From contig NZ_LT629785.1 in NCBI RefSeq assembly GCF_900105995.1, positions 2,294,001 to 2,358,000 of the forward strand: a stretch of DNA of 64,000 nt. Reading direction: 5' to 3'. The notes below the pieces were generated by a model. The model was not told where the DNA came from. It saw only the letters and a program-made list of their open reading frames with translations, and did no database searches. Position numbers and translations under genes: made by a program. Numbering within the stretch: position 1 is the first letter of the stretch; the number at the start of each line of letters is the position of its first letter. Origin of the DNA: Pseudomonas pohangensis. Its GTDB lineage: Bacteria > Pseudomonadota > Gammaproteobacteria > Pseudomonadales > Pseudomonadaceae. Of the stretch, positions 8,614-17,285 are shown piece by piece.

Positions 8614-10251
8614 TTATTCTTTCACCGGCTCTGGCTTGGCCGGTGCGGCATACCAGTTTTCCTTCATCACCAGCTTGGCCTGCTGCGGATCGGCGACGTA
8701 GTGCGGAGACATGATCTGCACACCGTATTCATTGAACACATCCTGGATATTCGCATGCAGCGCAGTCAGCAACTCTGCGCGCGGCTGCGGCTGGCTGGGA
8801 ATAGCCTGGGCAACCAGCCGGTACTCGGGATAAAAATCGGTCAGCGCCGTCTGGAAAACCTGCGGGTGAGGATTGTTGAGAATGCCTTCGGTGCGCTTTG
8901 CCGCTTCAATCAGCATGGCTTCCACCTGGCGCCAGGGGGTGTCATAGCCGATGGTTACAACGGCATCCACCACATAGCCTGTACCCACCACCGCCCGCGA
9001 GTAGTTTTTGGTCACGGTGCCGGTAATCATCGAGTTGGGAATGGTCAGCACCTCGCCAAGTCCGGTGCGGATGCGTGTGGTAAATATGCCGAGATTCGTC
9101 ACCGTGCCTTCATGCTCACCGATCCGCACATACTCGCCGGCACGCAAGGTGCGGGTATAGGTCAGAATCAGGCCGGAAGCGGCCTGACCAATCACACTCG
9201 AAGCACCCAGTGAAACCATCAGGCCGACCAGTACCGACAGTCCCTTGAACGCATCGGTGCCGGCACCCGGCAGGTAGGGATAGGCCATGGCCAGCGCAAA
9301 CAGCCAGATGGCAATCGAAACCAGGCGCTGCGTTGGCGACAGGGTTTCCAGATTCAGCCAGCGCTCACTTCTGCTTGGCGCGGCCAGACGCCTGAGCAAG
9401 CCTTGAATGAAACCACTAAAGCCGCGCGCCAGAAAGAAAATCGCCAGTGCGATGATAAGCCCGGGTACGGCATTGACGGTGCCACGGAACAGGTACGTGG
9501 CGACTTCCAGCAGATACCCACTAAGGCTCTCGCCCCAGGGACGGGTGTAGGGAAACTGAATCAGGACAAAACTGAGCCACTCATAGGTCAGCAAGAGAAT
9601 GAACAGCCAGCGCAGGACCTGCAGTACTTTGCTCACCACCGGGAACAGGTGATGCACATCCACCACCTGGGTGCCCCCCAGCTTCAGCGCTTTGACCTGG
9701 CGCTGCATGAGTCCCGGCAGCACTTGCGCCACTTTGCTACGTAAAAAGTAGATAAGCCGGATCAACCCGACAAAAATCAGCGTCGCCGCCGTGGAAAAGG
9801 CCGAAGCATTCAGCATCTGCCGCAGGTCACGGCTTTCCTGGGTTTCGGCGACCACCAGACGCAAATTTTCGGCTGCTTCATTGGCCGCCTCTGCCACCGT
9901 TTGCAGACTTTGCGTATCCACATCCATGGGTGTGACGAAGAACGCACGGCGATTATCTATCAGGATGATGTAGCCGTTCTGGATAGGGTCCAGTTTGACC
10001 TCGACAGCATCGCCGCTTTCGAGCACCTCATTGATCACCGCGTAGGCCCGCGCTGCGCGTCGTTCAGGTGTTTCGCCCAGCAGTTCGGCGCGGAACACCA
10101 TGACCGCACGATTAGCCACTTTCAGCGTTGCCGGTGGTATTCCCTTGTCAATTTCTTCATCGAGAAACTCCGCCGAAAAGCCCAGCAGGGGAAACATCAG
10201 CAGCAGGACAGCCATACAGCGAGTAGCGATAAATTGTAGCGGCTTGTACAT
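8614..10251 (-). CDS. Mechanosensitive ion channel, MscS family
   Basis: 545 aa. N-terminal signal or first membrane segment, a periplasmic region of about 120 residues, several hydrophobic helices (about 155-370), then the MscS beta domain with GEYVRIGEHEGTVTNLGI and PNSMITG. The C-terminal cytoplasmic domain includes the VDAVVTIGYDTPW strand. Expected to open under membrane tension during osmotic downshock. The length and extra N-terminal helices place it among medium-sized MscS paralogues rather than with the 286-aa E. coli MscS. AGGAG precedes the ATG. It is convergent with atuG. Confidence 0.9.
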   Translation of the reverse strand: MYKPLQFIATRCMAVLLLMFPLLGFSAEFLDEEIDKGIPPATLKVANRAVMVFRAELLGETPERRAARAYAVINEVLESGDAVEVKLDPIQNGYIILIDNRRAFFVTPMDVDTQSLQTVAEAANEAAENLRLVVAETQESRDLRQMLNASAFSTAATLIFVGLIRLIYFLRSKVAQVLPGLMQRQVKALKLGGTQVVDVHHLFPVVSKVLQVLRWLFILLLTYEWLSFVLIQFPYTRPWGESLSGYLLEVATYLFRGTVNAVPGLIIALAIFFLARGFSGFIQGLLRRLAAPSRSERWLNLETLSPTQRLVSIAIWLFALAMAYPYLPGAGTDAFKGLSVLVGLMVSLGASSVIGQAASGLILTYTRTLRAGEYVRIGEHEGTVTNLGIFTTRIRTGLGEVLTIPNSMITGTVTKNYSRAVVGTGYVVDAVVTIGYDTPWRQVEAMLIEAAKRTEGILNNPHPQVFQTALTDFYPEYRLVAQAIPSQPQPRAELLTALHANIQDVFNEYGVQIMSPHYVADPQQAKLVMKENWYAAPAKPEPVKE

Positions 10252-10404
10252 CAGAACACTCCTCGCTGGCCGGAAGCCTCAGGCCGAACAGACAGACTAT
10301 CACCCACACCGGGAAAGACCGCGTAGCAGCCGGGCAACGCGGTCCTGGCGAAGCAACTTTCAGTCAATACGGCCGGCTGATTATCGTCATCAATCCCGGT
10401 GGTA

Positions 10405-10842
10405 TCAGTTCTTGTACTCAAGTTGCACTTCAGCACCATCAATGGCCTTCACCGAGGGCCCGCCATCCAGCAGATTTTCATTGGTAAACAGACTTCCATC
10501 AAGCCTGAAGCGACTCTCTTTCTCGGCTTTATCCCCAAACAGCGGCGGTAGCAAAGGCGCGTCCTGCTCCTCGTCCAGCGGACCGTCAAAACGCAGCTCT
10601 TTCACCAACTCCGGGGGCAAACGCAGGTCTACCGAGGGCAACGGTTCGCTGGAAGAGCTTTCCGGCAAAGCCACCTTTTTCTCCACTTTGCGTGGTTGCT
10701 CAGGCAACGACTCCGGGACGGCCATAGGCATTGCGGGTTCAAGTACCGGTGGCACCTCAACCACCGGCTGAGCGGGTGGCGGATCATCCCCGCAAGCACT
10801 CAGCAGAAAGCCGAGCACAACTGGCAGGATACGCATATTCAT
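10405..10842 (-). CDS. Hypothetical lipoprotein
   Basis: 145 aa. A short hydrophobic leader ends in LLSAC with the lipidated Cys at residue 17, followed by GDD. The next 60 residues are rich in Pro, Glu and Val, then an acidic C-terminal half. No catalytic motif or named domain is recognised. GGGGTC upstream supports the start. It lies 58 bp after the DUF4398-OmpA gene on the same strand; two small GC-rich inverted repeats in that gap (around 10876-10902) suggest the cluster may be punctuated here. Confidence 0.75.
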   Translation of the reverse strand: MNMRILPVVLGFLLSACGDDPPPAQPVVEVPPVLEPAMPMAVPESLPEQPRKVEKKVALPESSSSEPLPSVDLRLPPELVKELRFDGPLDEEQDAPLLPPLFGDKAEKESRFRLDGSLFTNENLLDGGPSVKAIDGAEVQLEYKN

Positions 10843-10900
10843 CTGACTGACCCCATGCTGCAGCCGGCATGCAGTAGGTGCCGGCTAACCGCTATTGCGG

Positions 10901-11707
10901 TCAGCGGGCCGGCGGCATTTGCCCGTCTTGACCTGAAAAGACAATTTCCACCCGGCGATTCTGTGCGCGGCCACGCGTGGAGGCATTGTCAGCAATCGGA
11001 TAGTTTTCACCATAGCCATCCACGACCATCCGCTGCGAATCCACGCCCAGATCAATCAGCACATCGGCAACCGACTGCGCCCGCTGACGGGACAATTCCA
11101 GATTATCCGCTTCTTCGCCATTACTGTCGCTGTAACCTTCAATACGGATAACCCGGCGCGGATTGAGCTGAAGGAATTGCACCAGTTTCAATACGGTGCG
11201 ATTGGCCGCCGGTGTCAGGTTGGCACTGCCACCGGAAAACAGTACATCGCCGAGGGTCATCACCAGGCCGCGATCGGTTTCGTTGCTGTCGAGACTGACC
11301 AACTGCTCTGCTGCCCAGTCCTTGCGCTGTTGCAAAGTCAACAGCTTGTCTTCACGCAGGATCAGCTGCAGGTTCTGCAACTGCCTCTCCAGTTTTACCT
11401 GTTTCTCCTGCAGCAGTAGCAGACGGCTTTCCTGCTCGGAAATCTCGCTATAGCGCTGACTCAAATAGGCGAAATGGGCCACGTCGGCAGAAGTGCCCCA
11501 GTAGGTAGCCAGCGTCTCTGCGCGTGCCAGCGTCTCTCCGGCACGCACCACGTCCTTGGGTGCGCTGCGCAGCACCTGGGGATCATGCTCGATCTGCTGG
11601 TAACGGCTTCTGGCCTCCGCAAGCGCCTTCTCGCTACCCTGCTGGCTGCTGCAACCTGTCAGCAGCAGAAGCCCAAGACCGCCAATCAGCAGCAGATTAC
11701 GCATCAT
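10901..11707 (-). CDS. OmpA-family lipoprotein with N-terminal DUF4398-like region
   Basis: 268 aa. The lipobox LLTGC puts the lipidated Cys at residue 19. Residues 22-140 are helical and charged (DUF4398-like, probable coiled coil around 85-130). The C-terminal 120 residues are an OmpA/MotB peptidoglycan-binding domain: GDVLFSGGSANLTP, IEGYSDSNG, SRQRAQSV, GYGENYPIADN and QNRRVEIVF. It should anchor the outer membrane to peptidoglycan. Its ATG overlaps the stop of the upstream DUF4398 lipoprotein by 4 bases, so the two are probably translated together. Confidence 0.85.
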   Translation of the reverse strand: MMRNLLLIGGLGLLLLTGCSSQQGSEKALAEARSRYQQIEHDPQVLRSAPKDVVRAGETLARAETLATYWGTSADVAHFAYLSQRYSEISEQESRLLLLQEKQVKLERQLQNLQLILREDKLLTLQQRKDWAAEQLVSLDSNETDRGLVMTLGDVLFSGGSANLTPAANRTVLKLVQFLQLNPRRVIRIEGYSDSNGEEADNLELSRQRAQSVADVLIDLGVDSQRMVVDGYGENYPIADNASTRGRAQNRRVEIVFSGQDGQMPPAR

Positions 11708-12057
11708 TGCTGAGCCCCCAGCTGTTCGCGCAACCCGGCAATCTTGCTGCGCAACTCGGCCAGTTGTGCCTCACTCTTGGCTACCAGCACCTTGCTCTCG
11801 GCCAGCCGCGCATCCAGCTCGGCCTGTTCGGCCAGCATCCGTGCACGCTTGTAATCCTGCTCACCCATATTCTTCTGCGCCAGCGCCAGCTTGTCCTGTG
11901 CCAGTTTCATCTCCGCCAACTGATTGTCCGCACCCACCGAAGCGGCCTGGGCTACAACTTGCTCGGTCAATTGCAACTGGGCGTTTGGCGCCGGTGCGTT
12001 AGCGCAACCGGTCATGGCCAGTCCGGCAAGGGTGCAAAGCAAAAGGGGATTGTTCAC
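11704..12057 (-). CDS. DUF4398 domain lipoprotein
   Basis: 117 aa with a GTG start preceded by AGGA. Lipobox AMTGC puts the lipidated Cys at residue 18. The mature part is almost wholly helical with Ala/Glu/Gln/Leu heptads, ending in ELRSKIAGLREQLGAQQ; this fits DUF4398 and a coiled coil. It may pair with the DUF4398-like region of the OmpA lipoprotein encoded immediately after it. The start lies 9 bp after the stop of the solute-binding protein gene. Confidence 0.8.
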   Translation of the reverse strand: MNNPLLLCTLAGLAMTGCANAPAPNAQLQLTEQVVAQAASVGADNQLAEMKLAQDKLALAQKNMGEQDYKRARMLAEQAELDARLAESKVLVAKSEAQLAELRSKIAGLREQLGAQQ

Positions 12058-12066
12058 GGAATTATC

Positions 12067-12882
12067 CTAATCTTTCAGAATTGCCTCGACAGGTACCTGC
12101 TGTGCCTGCCAGCGCTGCACGTTGCTCTTCAACAAAGCTTCCGGAGCAGCGGAATCAACCAATTCTGTCATTTTTCTGGCCAGTTGTCCGCGCAGCTCCA
12201 CATCGTTACAGGCCGAATTGTGTGAGAGCGCCAGATACAACTGCGTGCCGGAAACTGCAGGACCACTTGCATCCAGCTGTTCGCTGATACCCAGCTGAGC
12301 GGCCACCAACTGTCCCGGATAACCCTCTGCCAGCACATAATCGATACGCCCCAACAGGAGCTTCTGGAAAGCCTTGGCCAATCCCTGCGCCGGCTGCAAC
12401 ATCAGGCTCTGGCGGGCAAAACTGTCGAACTCCGGGCTCAATGCGGTAGCCGGAGTTGTTTCGCCGGAACGGCCCAGCAGGTCATCCCAGCCAGCATAGG
12501 GAAACGACCGGGCCTTTTGCATCCAGACCCGGGTGTAGGTCCTGTGCATGGCCGGATGCACATAATCCATCTGTTCAAGCTGTGGCAGATTCTTGCGGGT
12601 TGCCAGCAACAGATCGGCCCGGCCGGCGCGCACATCTTCCTCGGCCTCAGCCTGAGTACCGGCGTAGATAACTTCAATCTTTACACCAATCTGCTCGCCG
12701 ATCTGCTTGAGTAAATCAGCATCAGCGCCGATCAGCTTCCGGGTATTCGCCGGATCACGCCACAGATAGGGGGGATAGTCGGGATTACCCGTGGCTATCA
12801 GTTTTTCGCAGCTGGGCGCAGCGCTCGCCTCTACGGCCAGCACGCCCATCAACACAAGGAAAACCAGCGAACGCAGAACCAT
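12067..12882 (-). CDS. Periplasmic solute-binding protein, family 3 (amino-acid type)
   Basis: 271 aa from ATG 12882; a TTG four codons upstream is possible but GAGAG lies just before the ATG. Cleavable signal peptide of about 21 residues (cut near ASA-APS). The body is the SBP_bac_3 fold: LIATGNPDYPPYLW, IGADADLLKQIGEQIG, GRADLLLATRKN and GRIDYVLAEGYPGQL. No permease or ATPase gene is next to it, so it may sense or buffer a ligand rather than feed an ABC importer. It heads the DUF4398/OmpA lipoprotein cluster. Confidence 0.8.
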   Translation of the reverse strand: MVLRSLVFLVLMGVLAVEASAAPSCEKLIATGNPDYPPYLWRDPANTRKLIGADADLLKQIGEQIGVKIEVIYAGTQAEAEEDVRAGRADLLLATRKNLPQLEQMDYVHPAMHRTYTRVWMQKARSFPYAGWDDLLGRSGETTPATALSPEFDSFARQSLMLQPAQGLAKAFQKLLLGRIDYVLAEGYPGQLVAAQLGISEQLDASGPAVSGTQLYLALSHNSACNDVELRGQLARKMTELVDSAAPEALLKSNVQRWQAQQVPVEAILKD

Positions 12883-12939
12883 GGACTCTCTCAATCAGTA
12901 CAGAATTGCGAAAACTCCGCAAATCAATGCGGTGATAGC

Positions 12940-12968
12940 AAAAAGCCCGCTGTTCAGCGGGCTTTTTG
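12940..12968 (-). terminator. Intrinsic terminator after etfBA
   Basis: Stem AGCCCGCTG / CAGCGGGCT with a 2-nt loop, A tract on one side and T tract on the other, so it can work both ways. It sits 16 bp after the etfA stop and upstream of the solute-binding gene. Confidence 0.88.
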
Positions 12969-12983
12969 TTGAAGCAGAAACGC

Positions 12984-13913
12984 TTAAACCAGCGTTTCCA
13001 GCTCCGGTACTGCGTCAAACAGATCAGCGACCAGACCGTAGTCTGCAACCTGGAAGATCGGGGCCTCTTCATCCTTGTTGATCGCAACAATGACTTTCGA
13101 GTCCTTCATCCCTGCCAGATGCTGGATCGCGCCGGAAATACCGACGGCGATATACAGCTGAGGAGCAACGATCTTGCCGGTCTGACCGACCTGCATGTCA
13201 TTCGGTACAAAGCCCGCATCCACGGCAGCACGCGATGCGCCAACCGCGGCACCAATCTTGTCAGCCAGGGTGTAGAGCAGCTTGAAGTTATCGCCATTCT
13301 GCATGCCGCGTCCGCCAGAAACGACGATCTTGGCAGCGGTCAGCTCAGGCCGGTCCGACTTGGCCAGCTCTTCGCCGACAAAGCTCGACTTGCCGGCATC
13401 AGCGGCACCGCTGACAGCTTCAACTGCAGCCGAACCACCTTCAGCGGCAACGGCATCAAAGCCTGTAGCACGCACAGTGATCACCTTGACCGCAGCCGAG
13501 GACTGCACGGTAGCAATGGCGTTACCGGCGTAGATCGGACGCTTGAAGGTGTCGGCGCTTTCTACGCTGATGATTTCGGAAATCTGGTCGACATCCAGCA
13601 GCGCAGCAACGCGTGGCAGGATGTTCTTACCGTTGGAAGTGGCTGCGGCCAGAATGTGGCTGCAACCTTTGCCCAGCTCCGCGACCAGCGGAGCAACGTT
13701 TTCCGGCAACTGGTGAGCGTAAGCTGCGTTCTCAGCCAGCAATACCTTGGCTACACCGGCTACCTTGGAGGCAGCTTCGGCAGCAGCAGCGCAAGCAGCA
13801 CCGGCAACCAGTACGTGAATGTCACCACCGATCTTCTGTGCAGCGGCCACGGTATTCAGGGTGGCTGGCGCAAGGGCGGCATTAGTGTGTTCAGCGATTA
13901 CCAGGATAGTCAT
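12984..13913 (-). CDS. etfA: Electron transfer flavoprotein alpha subunit
   Basis: 309 aa. N-terminal ETF domain (MTILVIAEHTNAAL onward) and C-terminal FAD-binding domain with VSGGRGMQ (about 199), GASRAAVDAGF and QLYIAVGISGAIQHLAGM. It carries FAD and shuttles electrons from acyl-CoA dehydrogenases such as AtuD to ETF-quinone oxidoreductase. The gene starts directly after the etfB stop with no spacer. A strong terminator follows. Confidence 0.97.
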   Translation of the reverse strand: MTILVIAEHTNAALAPATLNTVAAAQKIGGDIHVLVAGAACAAAAEAASKVAGVAKVLLAENAAYAHQLPENVAPLVAELGKGCSHILAAATSNGKNILPRVAALLDVDQISEIISVESADTFKRPIYAGNAIATVQSSAAVKVITVRATGFDAVAAEGGSAAVEAVSGAADAGKSSFVGEELAKSDRPELTAAKIVVSGGRGMQNGDNFKLLYTLADKIGAAVGASRAAVDAGFVPNDMQVGQTGKIVAPQLYIAVGISGAIQHLAGMKDSKVIVAINKDEEAPIFQVADYGLVADLFDAVPELETLV

Positions 13914-14663
13914 TTAGATTACCTTCGCCTCGTTCTTGAGTTTCTCGACCAGTTCAGCCACCGACTTGACCTTGATGCCAGCGCTGCGAGCAGCCGGCGC
14001 TTCCACTTTCAGGGTCTTCAGAGTCGAGGCAGTAGCAACACCCAGTGCGTCCGGGGTCAGCACTTCCAGTGGCTTCTTCTTGGCTTTCATGATGTTTGGC
14101 AACGATGCATAACGCGGCTCGTTGAGACGCAAATCCGTCGTCACGATTGCCGGCAGGTTCAATGCAACAGTCTGCAGACCACCATCGATTTCCCGGGTGA
14201 CATTGACCTTGTCGCCGGCCACTTCCACCTTGGAGGCAAAAGTACCCTGCGCGTAACCGCTCAATGCCGCCAGCATCTGGCCGGTCTGGTTGTTATCGCT
14301 GTCAATCGACTGCTTGCCAAGAACCACCAGTTGCGGTTGCTCCTTGTCGACCACTGCCTTGAGCAGTTTGGCCACGGCCAGCGAATTCAACTCTTCGGCG
14401 GACTCGACCAGAATCGCGCGGTCTGCGCCCAGAGCCAATGCGGTACGCAATTGCTCCTGCGCAGTGGTCGGGCCGATGCTGACCACGACGATCTCGGTGG
14501 CAACGCCCTTTTCCTTCAGACGAACAGCCTCTTCTACGGCAATTTCGCAGAATGGGTTCATCGACATCTTGACGTTGGCCAGATCAACGCCGGAGTTATC
14601 CGCCTTGACGCGAACCTTGACGTTGTAGTCAACAACTCGTTTGACAGCTACAAGAACCTTCAT
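13914..14663 (-). CDS. etfB: Electron transfer flavoprotein beta subunit
   Basis: 249 aa from ATG 14663 (MKVLVAVKRVVDYNVKV), the universal ETF beta N terminus; the frame stays open about 25 codons further upstream but that part does not look like protein of this family. AMP-binding/structural partner of EtfA: VEEAVRLKEKG (about 40) and the recognition-loop region near 195. Cotranscribed with etfA and divergent from the ETF-quinone oxidoreductase gene, which shares the control region at 14664-14982. Confidence 0.96.
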   Translation of the reverse strand: MKVLVAVKRVVDYNVKVRVKADNSGVDLANVKMSMNPFCEIAVEEAVRLKEKGVATEIVVVSIGPTTAQEQLRTALALGADRAILVESAEELNSLAVAKLLKAVVDKEQPQLVVLGKQSIDSDNNQTGQMLAALSGYAQGTFASKVEVAGDKVNVTREIDGGLQTVALNLPAIVTTDLRLNEPRYASLPNIMKAKKKPLEVLTPDALGVATASTLKTLKVEAPAARSAGIKVKSVAELVEKLKNEAKVI

Positions 14664-14865
14664 GAATTCCTCGGCACTTTCCGGTGAATAAAGATGTCGC
14701 CAAGTCCAGCTTGGCCGCTCCGCTGATCCGCAGAACACATATGCCAGCCATTGTGGCAGAGGTGAAACGGGCGCCTATCTTGACCGCAACCTTTTGCAGG
14801 GTCAATACATTGGCCGTTCTGCAGTTACCCGCAGCGCCCTGCGGCACATGGCTTGCGCAAAAATT

Positions 14866-14879
14866 CAAACGAACGTTTG
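14866..14879. promoter_or_regulatory. PsrA-type operator (perfect inverted repeat)
   Basis: CAAAC-GAAC-GTTTG matches the PsrA consensus I know, (G/C)AAAC-N2-4-GTTT(G/C), with no mismatch. It ends 2 bp before the -35 box of the plus-strand promoter. PsrA is a TetR-type repressor released by long-chain fatty acids, and etf genes are among its reported targets in P. aeruginosa, so fatty-acid control of both divergent units is likely. Confidence 0.7.
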
Positions 14880-14881
14880 GA

Positions 14882-14910
14882 TTGTACTGACCAAGCATGC
14901 ACATTAGAAT
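14882..14910 (+). promoter_or_regulatory. Sigma-70 type promoter of the ETF-quinone oxidoreductase gene
   Basis: TTGTAC (14882-14887), 17-bp spacer, TAGAAT (14905-14910). Transcription would begin near 14917, giving a leader of about 65 nt before the GTG at 14983. Confidence 0.65.
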
Positions 14911-14982
14911 CGAGCCGTCCTGCATTAGACAGGTCCACTTACCCCTAGTGAAAAAGTACAAGTCCTGAGCAGGAGATCGTCT

Positions 14983-16647
14983 GTGGAACGCGAATACATG
15001 GAATTCGACGTTGTTATCGTTGGTGCCGGACCATCCGGCTTGTCTGCCGCATGCCGCCTGAAACAAAGGGCCGCCGAAGCTGGCAAGGAAATCAGCGTCT
15101 GCGTCGTGGAAAAAGGCTCCGAAGTCGGCGCACATATCCTCTCGGGTGCCGTTTTCGAACCTCGCGCGCTGAACGAGCTGTTCCCGAACTGGAAAGAACT
15201 CGGCGCGCCACTGAACACCGCGGTCAAGCGCGACGATATCTATTTGCTCAAGGACAAGGATAAAGCCAGCAAGATTCCAAACTTCTTTGTGCCAAAAACC
15301 ATGCACAACGAAGGCAACTACATTATTTCCCTGGGAAATTTCTGCCGCTGGCTGGCTCAGCAGGCGGAAAATCTGGGTGTGGAAATCTACCCGGGCTTTG
15401 CCGCTCAGGAAGCCCTGATCGATGATAATGGCGTTGTGCGCGGCATCATCACCGGTGACCTGGGTGTGGACCGCGAGGGCAATCCCAAAGAAGGCTATTA
15501 CACGCCCGGTATGGAATTGCGCGCCAAGTACACGCTGTTTGCCGAAGGCTGCCGCGGCCACCTTGGCAAGCAACTGATCAAGAAGTACAACCTGGACTCC
15601 GAAGCAGATGCCCAGCACTACGGCATTGGCATCAAGGAGATCTGGGACATCGATCCGGCCAAACACGAAGAAGGCCTGGTCATTCACACGGCCGGCTGGC
15701 CTTTGTCGCTGACCGATAGTGAAAACACCGGCGGATCTTTCCTCTACCACATTGAGAACAATCAGGTCGTGATCGGCCTGATCGTGGATCTGTCCTACAG
15801 CAACGCTTTCCTTTCGCCGTTCGACGAATTCCAGCGTTACAAGCACCACCCGGTGGTTGCCCAATACCTGGAAGGCGGCAAGCGCGTGTCCTATGGCGCA
15901 CGTGCCATTTGCAAAGGCGGCCTGAACTCCCTGCCGAAGATGGTCTTCCCGGGCGGCGCTCTGGTTGGCTGTGACCTCGGCACGCTGAACTTTGCCAAGA
16001 TCAAGGGCAGCCATACCGCCATGAAGTCCGGCATGCTCGCTGCCGATGCCGCTGCCGACGCGCTGCTGGCCGGCAAGGAGGGCGGTGACCAGCTGACCGG
16101 CTATGTCGATGCGTTCAAATCCAGCTGGCTCTACGACGAACTGTTCCGCAGCCGCAACTTCGGCCCGGCCATCCACAAGCTCGGCGTGTTTTTTGGTGGC
16201 GCGTTCAACTTTGTTGACCAGAACATTTTTGGCGGCAAGATTCCCTTCACCCTGCACGATCTGACCCCGGACTACGCCCACCTGAAGCCGGCAGCCGAAT
16301 GCACACGCATCGACTACCCGAAGCCGGACGGCAAGCTCAGCTTCGACAAGCTGTCTTCGGTGTTCCTCTCCAACACCAACCACGAAGAAGAGCAGCCCTG
16401 TCACCTGCGCCTGACCGATGCCAATATTCCGCTGGAGCGCAATCTGCCACTCTACGACGAACCGGCCCAGCGCTATTGCCCGGCGGGCGTCTATGAAATT
16501 GTCGTCAATGAAGATGGCGAGAAAAAATTCCAGATCAATGCGCAGAACTGCGTGCACTGCAAAACCTGTGATATCAAGGACCCATCACAGAACATCACCT
16601 GGGTAGCCCCGGAAGGCACTGGCGGCCCGAACTACCCCAACATGTGA
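14983..16647 (+). CDS. Electron transfer flavoprotein-ubiquinone oxidoreductase
   Basis: 554 aa. The GTG start is preferred (GCAGGAG seven bases upstream; product begins MEREYMEFDV); ATG 15001 is the alternative. FAD motif VIVGAGPSGLSAACR follows at once. A middle quinone-binding region contains GGLNSLPKMVFPGG. The C-terminal ferredoxin-like domain ends with CPAGVYE and CVHCKTCDIKDP, giving the four [4Fe-4S] cysteines. It is a monotopic inner-membrane protein that oxidises reduced ETF and reduces ubiquinone. Divergent from etfBA. Confidence 0.96.
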   Translation: MEREYMEFDVVIVGAGPSGLSAACRLKQRAAEAGKEISVCVVEKGSEVGAHILSGAVFEPRALNELFPNWKELGAPLNTAVKRDDIYLLKDKDKASKIPNFFVPKTMHNEGNYIISLGNFCRWLAQQAENLGVEIYPGFAAQEALIDDNGVVRGIITGDLGVDREGNPKEGYYTPGMELRAKYTLFAEGCRGHLGKQLIKKYNLDSEADAQHYGIGIKEIWDIDPAKHEEGLVIHTAGWPLSLTDSENTGGSFLYHIENNQVVIGLIVDLSYSNAFLSPFDEFQRYKHHPVVAQYLEGGKRVSYGARAICKGGLNSLPKMVFPGGALVGCDLGTLNFAKIKGSHTAMKSGMLAADAAADALLAGKEGGDQLTGYVDAFKSSWLYDELFRSRNFGPAIHKLGVFFGGAFNFVDQNIFGGKIPFTLHDLTPDYAHLKPAAECTRIDYPKPDGKLSFDKLSSVFLSNTNHEEEQPCHLRLTDANIPLERNLPLYDEPAQRYCPAGVYEIVVNEDGEKKFQINAQNCVHCKTCDIKDPSQNITWVAPEGTGGPNYPNM

Positions 16648-16659
16648 TCCGGTAACAAT

Positions 16660-16688
16660 AAAAAAGGCTCCCCCGGGAGCCTTTTTTA
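16660..16688. terminator. Bidirectional intrinsic terminator
   Basis: AAAAAA-GGCTCC-CCCG-GGAGCC-TTTTTT. It ends the ETF-quinone oxidoreductase transcript on the plus strand and, with A and T tracts on both sides, also the minus-strand DUF1285 gene, which ends at 16700. Confidence 0.92.
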
Positions 16689-16699
16689 ATTCCCCCGAT

Positions 16700-17269
16700 T
16701 TACTCCGGAGACAACCCGATCGGGAAGAACTGTCCACCGCTCCAGACACCCAGCCAATCCCGACCATCCCGGGTCTCGGTGACAGCCATATCGACCAGCT
16801 GGTAGAACACGTTCCGATGGATCAGGGCCTCAAGATTAACCCGCACATGCAGATAGGGCGCTGGCTCACCCGTTAGCGGGTCTGTCTCGACCCTGAGCGG
16901 GTGCTCTGCCCCGGCAACCACCCGGTCATCGACATTGGTGGTGAAGGTCAGCAGCTGTTCCTGCCCCTCCCCTTCAACCGACAGCGTAACGGCAACAAAC
17001 GGTGCGTCATCGACGGTAATACCGCACTTTTCCACGGGAGTGACCAGAAAGTAGTCATCGCCATCACGCCGGATGATGGTGGAAAACAGTTTTACCATCG
17101 GCTTTCGCCCGATCGGCGTACCCATGTAATACCAGGTACCGTCACGCGCAATCCGCATATCGATATCGCCGCAGCACTCCGGATTCCACAGATGTACCGG
17201 CGGCAAGCCCTTTTCCTTGCTCCTGGGAATTTGACCCAGCAGATCGCCTACCTTGCCTATATCAGTCAT
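16700..17269 (-). CDS. DUF1285 domain-containing protein
   Basis: 189 aa, typical length for DUF1285. Diagnostic stretches are PPVHLWNPECCGDIDMRI, GTWYYMGTPIGRKPMVKLFS and DYFLVTPVEKCGI. No signal peptide or membrane helix is visible, so it is probably cytosolic. The function is unknown; the beta-rich build has been compared with ligand-binding folds. It begins 16 bp after the radical-SAM gene and is probably cotranscribed with it. Confidence 0.88.
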   Translation of the reverse strand: MTDIGKVGDLLGQIPRSKEKGLPPVHLWNPECCGDIDMRIARDGTWYYMGTPIGRKPMVKLFSTIIRRDGDDYFLVTPVEKCGITVDDAPFVAVTLSVEGEGQEQLLTFTTNVDDRVVAGAEHPLRVETDPLTGEPAPYLHVRVNLEALIHRNVFYQLVDMAVTETRDGRDWLGVWSGGQFFPIGLSPE

Positions 17270-17285
17270 TCTGCAGTTTCCTCCG

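Larger units (their letters stand above)
14664..14982. promoter_or_regulatory. Divergent control region of etfBA and the ETF-quinone oxidoreductase gene
   Basis: 319 bp without a gene. The right half contains a PsrA-type palindrome and a good plus-strand promoter, listed separately. The left half, towards etfB, shows no clear -35/-10 pair on the minus strand. Confidence 0.6.

Noticed and set aside
12966..14687. Plus-strand open frame of about 573 codons opposite etfBA
   Set aside because: Shadow of two certain genes, arising from codon-position GC bias.
14629..16557. Minus-strand open frame of about 642 codons opposite the ETF-quinone oxidoreductase gene
   Set aside because: Shadow of a certain gene; no recognisable protein features.
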